A program made the translations under genes and the position numbers. A DNA stretch of 7,579 bases from Flavobacteriales bacterium UBA5939. Lineage in GTDB: Bacteria; Bacteroidota; Bacteroidia; Flavobacteriales; Schleiferiaceae. The stretch lies in assembly GCA_002430755.1 (NCBI GenBank), contig DJCX01000083.1, forward strand, positions 3,898 through 11,476, written 5' to 3'. This document shows, in pieces, positions 1 through 5,992 of the stretch. The notes under the pieces were generated by a model. That model was not told where the DNA came from. It saw only the letters and a program-made list of their open reading frames with translations, and did not search any database. Each line of letters begins with the position of its first letter. The first letter of the stretch is position 1.

Positions 1-1052
1 TGCTTCAGACAAACACTTATGCTGCAATTATCGCCATTGCCACCATACTCATCTTGATGGTACACCCAAAAATAAACTGGACTCCAATTAAAGCTGTACC
101 TGCACCAATGTGGGTGATGATTGTTACTATCGCAATGGCGCAATATTTCGGCACAGACAAGCTGGCCTTGGTTCAAATGCCAAAAGACTTATTCGGAAGT
201 GATGGTTTTACACTGCCGAGTTTTTCAAAGATTGCCGAGGGCGCATTCTGGTCGGCCGTTATCGGCATAGCCCTGGTGGCCGCTATTGAAAGTCTTCTGA
301 GTGCAAAAGCAGTGGACGCTCTCGACCCGTACCAGCGTAAATCGAACCTCGACAAAGACTTGTTGGCTATGGGGTCAAGCTCATCACTTGCAGCACTCAT
401 CGGGGGTCTACCTATGATCAGTGAGATTGTACGTTCTTCTGCCAACGTAAATAATGGCGGGAAAACACAATGGGCCAACTTCTTCCATGGTGCATTCCTT
501 CTGGTCTTTCTATTAGTAGCAAGTTCTATCATTGAACTTATCCCTTTGTCGGCACTTGCAGCAATGCTCGTTTTCACAGGATTTCGCTTGGCTTCGCCGA
601 AGGAATTTGTGCACATGTACAAGATAGGCAGCACTGAAATTATCGTTTTTGTAACCACCCTACTCGCCGTGCTTGCGACGGACCTTATCATTGGTATTGG
701 CGTAGGGATTTTATGCAACTATTTGTTGCTTATCATTGGTAAAGTCGGCATTTCCAAGCTGTTTGCAACGAACATCACCAGCTCCTCGAACGTGCTTCAT
801 TTGAACGGTGCATATACTTTTTCCAACTACTTAGGTTTGAAAAAACGGATCGACAAAGCGCTAACTGAATCAGAGCTTGTTATTCTGAATTTTGCCACTA
901 CTACTTTCCTGGATCACACGACTATTGCTCACCTGCAAGCATTGCAGACGGCTGCCATTGTGGATGGCAGAACTTTAGAATTTTCCGGCTTGGAAGAGTT
1001 AGTACCTGCTACTTCACACGAGCAATCGGAACGCACGAGAAAAAATGGATAA
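1..1052 (+). CDS. SulP-family anion transporter with C-terminal STAS domain (5' end missing)
   Basis: Inner-membrane secondary transporter of the SulP/SLC26 family, which moves sulfate, bicarbonate or other anions; the substrate cannot be read from sequence. The frame is open to the left edge (first full codon at base 3), so the true start lies upstream; the TTG at 54 and ATG at 57 are internal. About 349 residues remain, and the N-terminal membrane helices are missing. Visible family marks are ESLLSAKAVD (288-317), a GGLPM...VRSSANVNNGGKT stretch (about 402-465), several hydrophobic helices up to about base 740, and a cytoplasmic STAS domain (about 768-1010) with the typical FLDHTT turn (Asp at 912-914). 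The stop overlaps the start of the downstream glycosyltransferase gene by 8 bases, suggesting translational coupling. Family assignment is firm; specificity is unknown. Confidence 0.93.
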   Translation, partial: LQTNTYAAIIAIATILILMVHPKINWTPIKAVPAPMWVMIVTIAMAQYFGTDKLALVQMPKDLFGSDGFTLPSFSKIAEGAFWSAVIGIALVAAIESLLSAKAVDALDPYQRKSNLDKDLLAMGSSSSLAALIGGLPMISEIVRSSANVNNGGKTQWANFFHGAFLLVFLLVASSIIELIPLSALAAMLVFTGFRLASPKEFVHMYKIGSTEIIVFVTTLLAVLATDLIIGIGVGILCNYLLLIIGKVGISKLFATNITSSSNVLHLNGAYTFSNYLGLKKRIDKALTESELVILNFATTTFLDHTTIAHLQALQTAAIVDGRTLEFSGLEELVPATSHEQSERTRKNG

Positions 1053-2223
1053 GGTTTTACTCATGTCCTTGGGGTCCCGTGGAGATATGGAACCCTTTCT
1101 TGCTCTTGGCGAAGAGCTTATAGATTCAGGCCACGAGGTAGCCTTTTGCATGCCCGCACAATTTGAGAATCTTGCCAAAGAGGTCAGCCCTCTATTCTAT
1201 CCTATGACGGCCGATTTCTTGGCGCTTATGGACGATCCTGAAGTCAAGAAGATTACGGGACAAATAGGTTCCGGATGGAGCAGAATTGGCACTATTCTAA
1301 AGCTGATGCGTAGCACCAAACCTATACAGCAACAGCTCATCAAAGACCAGCACAAGGCTGACGAAGCCTTTAAGCCCGATCGAATCATTCACCATATCAA
1401 ATGCATTTACCCGGTGATAGCTGCACTTCGAATGGATCGAAAGATTCGTATGCTCAGTCCTGTTCCGTGCATGCTACACGCTGTAGATCATGAACCGTCC
1501 ATTGGCTTCGGAAAACCTCGGGGCAAGAGATGGAACCGCTGGACCTACAGCATCGCAAATTATGTGCTCGTCAATCAGGCTATACTTGGATACGCCAATC
1601 CGGTAGTTAAAGAATGGGGCATTAATGCATTGAAGAAAGCGGAACTCAAAGAATTCTTATTAAAGAAGCTTCCTGTAGAGTATGCCATTTCCAATACCCT
1701 ATTTCCACAACCGGAATACTGGCCAGAACAGGCGACTATTACCAAGTTCAGGGAACGCAACAAAACCCAGCATTGGAAACCGTCCTCCGCACTATCTGAT
1801 TTTCTAAAAAACCATCCTGAACCATTATACATTGGTTTCGGCTCTATGATCAACGGCAGACCAAAAGAGATTGGACGTATTATTCTGAAAGTTTGTGGTG
1901 AGTTAGAGATACCCGTAATCATCAACAAAAGCTGGGGTGGTATTGAAATTAAAGAGCAGCTGCCCTCATGGGCCTTTGTGGTAGATAATGTGCCCTTCGA
2001 TTGGCTATTCAAGAAAGTAAGGGCTGTCGTTCACCACGGCGGTTCTGGAACTACTCACAGCGCGTTGCGCTTTAACAAGAAGCAACTAATCATTCCACAC
2101 ATTGCCGACCAATTCCTTTGGAACCGCCTGGTAAATGAAGCAGGTATTGGCCCGCTAGGCTTTCCCATCAAAGAATTGGATGAAGCTAAACTGAAAAAAG
2201 CACTTGTAAAACTCTTATCATAA
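1045..2223 (+). CDS. GT1-family (GtfB/sterol-glucosyltransferase-like) glycosyltransferase
   Basis: Predicted soluble or membrane-associated GT-B fold enzyme that transfers a sugar from a nucleotide-sugar donor to a small acceptor; neither donor nor acceptor can be read. The N-terminal half opens with KVLLMSLGSRGDMEPFLALG (residues 3-22), the acceptor-domain signature of GtfB and UGT80-like enzymes; Asp14 matches the Asp proposed as catalytic base in glycopeptide glycosyltransferases. The C-terminal half carries the donor-site motif HHGGSGTT (residues 330-337) followed by P351 and D355-Q356, as expected for nucleotide-sugar binding. At 392 residues it is full length for the family. There is no signal peptide or clear membrane segment. 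The ATG at 1045 lies inside the end of the SulP gene, preceded by an A-rich run (GAGAAAAA). A link to lipid, pigment or xenobiotic glycosylation is possible but not shown. Confidence 0.9.
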   Translation: MDKVLLMSLGSRGDMEPFLALGEELIDSGHEVAFCMPAQFENLAKEVSPLFYPMTADFLALMDDPEVKKITGQIGSGWSRIGTILKLMRSTKPIQQQLIKDQHKADEAFKPDRIIHHIKCIYPVIAALRMDRKIRMLSPVPCMLHAVDHEPSIGFGKPRGKRWNRWTYSIANYVLVNQAILGYANPVVKEWGINALKKAELKEFLLKKLPVEYAISNTLFPQPEYWPEQATITKFRERNKTQHWKPSSALSDFLKNHPEPLYIGFGSMINGRPKEIGRIILKVCGELEIPVIINKSWGGIEIKEQLPSWAFVVDNVPFDWLFKKVRAVVHHGGSGTTHSALRFNKKQLIIPHIADQFLWNRLVNEAGIGPLGFPIKELDEAKLKKALVKLLS

Positions 2224-2257
2224 GCCTCTCTTATGTGGGGAATATGATAATTTGTTT

Positions 2258-2287
2258 TTATTAATGATAGCAATACTATTATATTCG
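2258..2287 (+). promoter_or_regulatory. Possible Bacteroidetes-type promoter for the tetR-ABC-adaptor-TolC operon
   Basis: TATATTCG at 2280-2287 matches the Bacteroidetes -7 consensus TAnnTTTG at five of six fixed positions. A TTA at 2258-2260 (consensus TTG) sits 19 bases upstream, within the usual spacing. Transcription would start near 2293, placing the near-palindrome at 2292-2309 over the start site. A weaker alternative is TTG at 2290-2292 with TAGTTTAA at 2312-2319, also 19 bases apart, which would place the palindrome between the two elements and give an almost leaderless message. The region is AT-rich, so chance matches are likely. Confidence 0.33.
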
Positions 2288-2291
2288 CATT

Positions 2292-2309
2292 GCTAAACAA
2301 TTATTTAGC
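2292..2309. promoter_or_regulatory. 18-bp near-palindrome, candidate TetR operator
   Basis: GCTAAACAATTATTTAGC pairs with its reverse complement at eight of nine base pairs (only C2298/A2303 fails), with perfect 6-base outer arms GCTAAA/TTTAGC. It lies 15 bases before the start codon of the TetR-type regulator gene, in the only gap ahead of the efflux operon. TetR-family dimers typically bind palindromes of this size next to their own gene, so autoregulation is the simple reading. It is not followed by a T-run, which argues against a terminator. That the TetR protein binds here is inference. Confidence 0.5.
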
Positions 2310-2324
2310 TGTAGTTTAAATATT

Positions 2325-2996
2325 ATGAACGTACTGAACATTACTGTTAGTCACAAGCTGTACCAGAAGAATCCTGAAGAAACGGATCTGGGCAAGCGCA
2401 TCCTCTCTAAGAGTATTGAACTCATGGAGCAGATGGGCTATGAGCAGTTGACGTTCAAGAAGATTGCTACGGCTATTGAAAGTACAGAGGCCAGTGTTTA
2501 CCGGTATTTCCAGAACAAGCATCAACTACTGGCGTACCTGATCAACTGGTACTGGGGATGGCTCGAAGTAAAATTGGCCCAAGAGTTTATTGTACTCAAC
2601 AGCCCCGAGAACAAACTCAAACGGGCTGTTCAACTGCTTGTCGCTCCAATGGATCAAGATGCGCGTATCCCGCACATCAACGAAGGAACCCTTCAGCGTA
2701 TCGTTGTTGCAGAGTATCCAAAAATCTATTTAACGAAAGAAGTAGATGTGGAGAACAAAGAAGGTTACTTCCACGGGTACAACCGCATTTGCGATATCTT
2801 AACCATGATAGCATTGCAAATAAACCCTGAGTACAAATTTCCGCACAGCTTGTTCTCAACAATCATTTCTGCTGCACAAAGCCAGCAGTTCTTTGTTGAA
2901 CATTTACCGCGTTTGTCGGATGCCAAGGCCGGCTGTGAGGACATTATAGATTTTTTAACTGAATTGACATTAAAAACCATAAGTAACGATGAATAA
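2325..2996 (+). CDS. TetR/AcrR-family transcriptional regulator
   Basis: DNA-binding regulator, probably a dimeric repressor released by a ligand. The protein is 223 residues, normal for the family. After a polar tail of about 20 residues, a helix (LGKRILSKSIELMEQMGY, residues 22-39) leads into the helix-turn-helix LTFKKIATAIESTEASVYRYF (about 42-62) and the usual KHQLLAYL continuation. The remaining roughly 140 residues form a divergent ligand-binding region that I cannot match to a known effector. It is the first gene of the exporter operon: its last 8 bases overlap the start of the ABC gene. A near-palindrome lies just upstream. This arrangement points to control of its own transcription and of the exporter. 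The ATG at 2325 has only A/T-rich sequence before it, as usual in Bacteroidota. Confidence 0.92.
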   Translation: MNVLNITVSHKLYQKNPEETDLGKRILSKSIELMEQMGYEQLTFKKIATAIESTEASVYRYFQNKHQLLAYLINWYWGWLEVKLAQEFIVLNSPENKLKRAVQLLVAPMDQDARIPHINEGTLQRIVVAEYPKIYLTKEVDVENKEGYFHGYNRICDILTMIALQINPEYKFPHSLFSTIISAAQSQQFFVEHLPRLSDAKAGCEDIIDFLTELTLKTISNDE

Positions 2997-4629
2997 ACAT
3001 CCATTTCAAAAGCTCTTAGCGATGCTCTCTGTGGACAAGAGAGACATTCTCTATTTGTATGCTTATTCCATCTTCTATTCGTTGGTCTCACTGACGCTAC
3101 CCCTTGGTATTCAAGCTATCATTGGCCTTATCCAGGCAGGTACAGTAAGTATTAACTGGATCATCTTGAGTGCCATTGTTACCATTGGTGTTATCGTTGG
3201 TGGTATCCTGCAGGTGATGCAATTAAGTATTACCGAAATCATCCAACAGCGCATTTTCACTCGCGCAGCATTCGAGTTCACCTACCGTATTCCTAGGTTC
3301 CAGAGCTCGAGTATACGTGGTTTCTATCCACCGGAGATGATTAATAAATTCTTTGATACCCTGAATATCCAGAAAGGTTTACCAAAGCTCCTCATGGACT
3401 TCAGCTCTTCAGCTATTCAGATTATCATCGGTCTCATCTTATTGAGTACCTACCACCCGTTCTTCATCACTTTCGGTGTGGCGCTCATCCTATTGTTGAC
3501 CGCGATCTTGTACTACACTGGGCCTAGAGGTCTAGAAAGTAGTTTGCAAGAGAGTACCTACAAGTACCGCGTTGCACACTGGCTGCAGGAGATCGCAAGA
3601 ACGATGGACACTTTCAAGCGAGCAGGTCACACTGAATTGCCCCTAGAGAAGACAGACGGATTAGTACAGTCGTACTTAAAGCACAGAAAAAAGCACTGGA
3701 AGACCTTGATTTTCCAATTCTCAAACATTGTAGGCTTCAAGGCTTTAGTGACACTAGGACTTCTAGTTATAGGTGGATTGCTGGTTATCGAAAATGAGAT
3801 TAATATTGGCCAATTCGTAGCCTCTGAGATCGTCATTATTTTGATTGTCAACTCTGCGGAAAAGTTAATCTTGACCATGGAACCTATATACGACGTACTC
3901 ACAGCGGTCGAAAAGATCAGTCGTGTAACGGACATTCCTCTCGAGGAAGATCAGGGTGTAATCATGTTTAACGATATCGATACCGGTATGGGTGCATCGA
4001 TTGACCTTAATGGTGTTACCTACACTTCTCAAGACGGTAAGCTGGACATTTTAAAAGACCTCAACGTATCGATCGAAAGTGGAGCTCGTGTGGTCATTAC
4101 CGGACCTAACGGCTCTGGGAAATCTACCTTGCTTCGACTGCTTTCTGCTCAGTATGAGGCGACCAGTGGTACCGTGAGCTATAACGGCCAAACTGCGGGT
4201 AACTTGAATACAGCTGACCTTCGTTACAACATTGGTGACTGCTTTTTGAGCGAAAACCTATTTGAAGGCACTCTACTGGAAAACATCACATTGGGACGCC
4301 CGGAAATTGAGCTTAGTGATGTCGAGTGGGCGGTAAACGGTCTTGGACTTAAGAACTTTATCATGAGTCTACCTATGGGTTATGAAACGCCTGTTGGACC
4401 AACGGCTATCCCGTTATCGAGTTCCCTTATTGAGAGAATCTTGCTGGCAAGAGCGATCATCACACGACCAAGATTGCTTTTGGTAGATGATGTCTTCCAC
4501 CTTTTCGACCCTAAGGAGAGAAAAGCCATTATTGACTTCATCTGGGATGAAAAACAACCGTGGACATTAGTCGCTGCCTCGAACTTAGATGCAGTATGCT
4601 CGCACAGTACACAAACGATTAAACTTTAA
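2989..4629 (+). CDS. ABC exporter, fused membrane and ATPase domains, with non-canonical ATPase motifs
   Basis: Inner-membrane half-transporter of the type I secretion/efflux class, expected to act as a dimer with the adaptor and TolC channel encoded next. Residues about 20-310 form an ABC type-1 membrane domain (hydrophobic segments near 21-48, 56-79, 135-176, 246-267 and 277-294); residues about 333-546 form the ATPase. There is no C39 peptidase or peptidase-like N-terminal domain. Walker A is intact (GPNGSGKST, 372-380), as is LFEGTLLENI after the Q-loop. Other motifs are unusual: Leu420 replaces the Q-loop Gln, the signature reads LSSSL (476-480) instead of LSGGQ, Walker B ends in Asp500-Asp501 with Asp at the catalytic Glu position, and Asn532 replaces the H-loop His. 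The frame is otherwise clean, so this is not a decayed gene. It may bind ATP but hydrolyse it slowly. I recall Bacteroidota relatives with altered motifs, so this may be a subfamily trait; I have not verified that. Confidence 0.93.
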   Translation: MNKHPFQKLLAMLSVDKRDILYLYAYSIFYSLVSLTLPLGIQAIIGLIQAGTVSINWIILSAIVTIGVIVGGILQVMQLSITEIIQQRIFTRAAFEFTYRIPRFQSSSIRGFYPPEMINKFFDTLNIQKGLPKLLMDFSSSAIQIIIGLILLSTYHPFFITFGVALILLLTAILYYTGPRGLESSLQESTYKYRVAHWLQEIARTMDTFKRAGHTELPLEKTDGLVQSYLKHRKKHWKTLIFQFSNIVGFKALVTLGLLVIGGLLVIENEINIGQFVASEIVIILIVNSAEKLILTMEPIYDVLTAVEKISRVTDIPLEEDQGVIMFNDIDTGMGASIDLNGVTYTSQDGKLDILKDLNVSIESGARVVITGPNGSGKSTLLRLLSAQYEATSGTVSYNGQTAGNLNTADLRYNIGDCFLSENLFEGTLLENITLGRPEIELSDVEWAVNGLGLKNFIMSLPMGYETPVGPTAIPLSSSLIERILLARAIITRPRLLLVDDVFHLFDPKERKAIIDFIWDEKQPWTLVAASNLDAVCSHSTQTIKL

Positions 4630-4633
4630 TACC

Positions 4634-5992
4634 ATGCTGAAATTATCAAGACAAATTATTTCAGACAGAATTGATCCAACTCGTTACAAGAGTTTTAATC
4701 AATTGGGTAACCCATTCATTGGGCCAAAAATCAAGCGTCGCTTCACCATTATAGCGGTAGTGAGTTTGTTGGCCTTGTTCCTACCTTGGACACAGAACAT
4801 CCAGGGCAAGGGCCAGGTAACTATGCTGCGCCCTGAGCAGCGCCCAAGTGAGATTCAAGCACAGATTGCCGGTCAGGTTGCCGAGTGGTACAAGCAAGAA
4901 GGGGATATCGTTACCGCAGGAGATACGATTGCTCGTTTGCAGGAAATCAAAAATGAATTCCTAGATCCTGAGGTCATCCAGAGAACCCAAGAGCAGGTAG
5001 ATGCTAAAGTTGATGCCCTTGCTGGGTACAACGCTAAAGTTGATGCCCTCGAGGAGCTCATTGCCACTTTACGTACTAACCAAGGTGTAAACGCACAAAG
5101 CTTGTCGTACCAGAAAAATGCAGCGCGCGCTGCAGCCGCAGCCGATAGTACCAACTACTATTCGCAAAAGGTGAATTTGGACGTAGCCCAGACCCAAGCA
5201 AAGCGTTACGATCAATTGCTAGAGCAAGGCTTAAAATCTCGTACCGATGTAGAGCAGTACAGAGTGAAGCTCGCACAACAGCAAGCTACTACTGAGCAGG
5301 CTCTTGGTAAATGGGAAGCAAGCCAAAACAAGCTTTTGGACGTTACCCTTGAGCTGGCGAACAACGCCAACGCATACTTGGAGAAGATTAGTAAAGCGCA
5401 AAGTGATCTTGCAACGGCCAAAAGCAACGCTGCAGCGGCACAAGCAGATCTAGCGAAGAACAAGAACAAACTTGCTTCATTGCAGGTGCGCGCTGGTTAC
5501 TATTACATTATCGCACCACAGAGTGGTAAGCTTGCTAAAGTAAAGACGCAAGGATTGGGTGAGTCAGTGAAGGAAGGAACCGCACTGGCCACTATTGTAC
5601 CTACCTCGTACGAGCTAGCGGTTGAGTTGTACATCAGTCCTATTGACATGCCTTTGATTCACGAAGGAAGTAAGGTAATGTTCCAATTTGACGGTTGGCC
5701 TGCCATCGTCTTTAGAGGTTGGCCAAATACCAGTTACGGAACCTTTGACGGTGAGGTTGTTGCTGTCGACCAGGTGACCAATGAGAATGGGAAATACCGA
5801 ATTCTTGTAGCACCAAGCGAGCAATGGCCGGAGAATATGAGAGCCGGTACCGGTGCGCGTGGTATTGCACTATTGAACAACGTGCCGGTTTGGTACGAAA
5901 TCTGGCGTCAATTCAACTCTTTCCCACCGGACTATTATGAGCCGATTCAAGCGAAGGAATCGCTAGAAAAACCTAAAGTAAAAGTGAAATAA
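4634..5992 (+). CDS. HlyD-family periplasmic adaptor (membrane fusion protein)
   Basis: Membrane-anchored adaptor bridging the ABC exporter to the TolC channel. The chosen start is ATG 4634, 4 bases after the ABC stop (452 residues). An in-frame ATG at 4589 would add 15 residues buried in the ABC gene, and the sequence from 4634 (MLKLSRQIIS) looks like a natural cytoplasmic N-terminus. Order: cytoplasmic tail, one membrane helix (about residues 37-52), first half of the lipoyl domain (about 73-102, IAGQVAEWYKQEGD), a long Ala/Gln/Lys-rich coiled-coil hairpin (about 110-285), second lipoyl half (APQSG at 294-298), then beta-barrel and membrane-proximal parts. The hairpin carries R191, L195 and S202 in the spacing RxxxLxxxxxxS, the known TolC-docking 'RLS' motif of adaptors. 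A 10-residue duplication lies early in the hairpin. The stop overlaps the TolC start by 1 base. Confidence 0.94.
   Translation: MLKLSRQIISDRIDPTRYKSFNQLGNPFIGPKIKRRFTIIAVVSLLALFLPWTQNIQGKGQVTMLRPEQRPSEIQAQIAGQVAEWYKQEGDIVTAGDTIARLQEIKNEFLDPEVIQRTQEQVDAKVDALAGYNAKVDALEELIATLRTNQGVNAQSLSYQKNAARAAAAADSTNYYSQKVNLDVAQTQAKRYDQLLEQGLKSRTDVEQYRVKLAQQQATTEQALGKWEASQNKLLDVTLELANNANAYLEKISKAQSDLATAKSNAAAAQADLAKNKNKLASLQVRAGYYYIIAPQSGKLAKVKTQGLGESVKEGTALATIVPTSYELAVELYISPIDMPLIHEGSKVMFQFDGWPAIVFRGWPNTSYGTFDGEVVAVDQVTNENGKYRILVAPSEQWPENMRAGTGARGIALLNNVPVWYEIWRQFNSFPPDYYEPIQAKESLEKPKVKVK
5003..5049 (+). repeat. Direct repeat, 17 bp perfect copies with 30 bp period, inside the adaptor gene
   Basis: GCTAAAGTTGATGCCCT occurs at 5003-5019 and again at 5033-5049, in the same frame, encoding two copies of AKVDAL ten residues apart. 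It lies in the ascending arm of the adaptor's coiled-coil hairpin. The identity extends to synonymous positions, so it looks like a fairly recent in-frame duplication. Ten residues is not a whole number of heptads, so it would shift the coiled-coil phase unless compensated nearby. Confidence 0.7.

Noticed and set aside
54..59. TTG 54 or ATG 57 as the start of the SulP gene
   Set aside because: The frame stays open to the left edge with hydrophobic helix sequence before these codons, and the family's N-terminal helices are missing, so the gene begins outside the window.
173..718. 181-codon open frame on the minus strand opposite the SulP gene
   Set aside because: It is antisense to a clear transporter domain and its translation shows no recognisable fold; it is a shadow of the sense codon bias. 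The other minus-strand frames opposite the named genes were rejected for the same reason.
2225..2259. Possible terminator after the glycosyltransferase gene (CCTC...GGGG then a T-rich stretch)
   Set aside because: The stem is only about four pairs with a G-T pair and an internal mismatch, and the T-rich stretch begins about ten bases after it.
2267..2279. Second small inverted repeat ATAG-CAATA-CTAT upstream of tetR
   Set aside because: Four-base arms in an AT-rich gap are expected by chance, and the flanks pair poorly.
2251..2287. TTTG at 2251-2254 as the -33 element for TATATTCG at 2280
   Set aside because: The 25-base spacing is too long for the Bacteroidetes promoter consensus; the TTA at 2258 gives 19 bases and was used instead, at low confidence.
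2558..2830. 90-codon open frame on the + strand inside the tetR gene
   Set aside because: It is out of frame within a well-supported TetR gene and its Arg/Cys/Gln-rich translation resembles no domain.
4411..4440. Frameshift or sequencing error as the reason for LSSSL in place of LSGGQ
   Set aside because: Flanking residues on both sides (PMGYETPVGP before, ERILLARAI after) remain in frame and family-like, so the substitution is real in this sequence.
4589..4633. Longer adaptor start at ATG 4589, adding 15 residues
   Set aside because: It lies wholly in the coding sequence of the ABC gene's conserved C-terminus, and the ATG at 4634, just after the ABC stop, gives a normal adaptor N-terminus with a 4-base junction.
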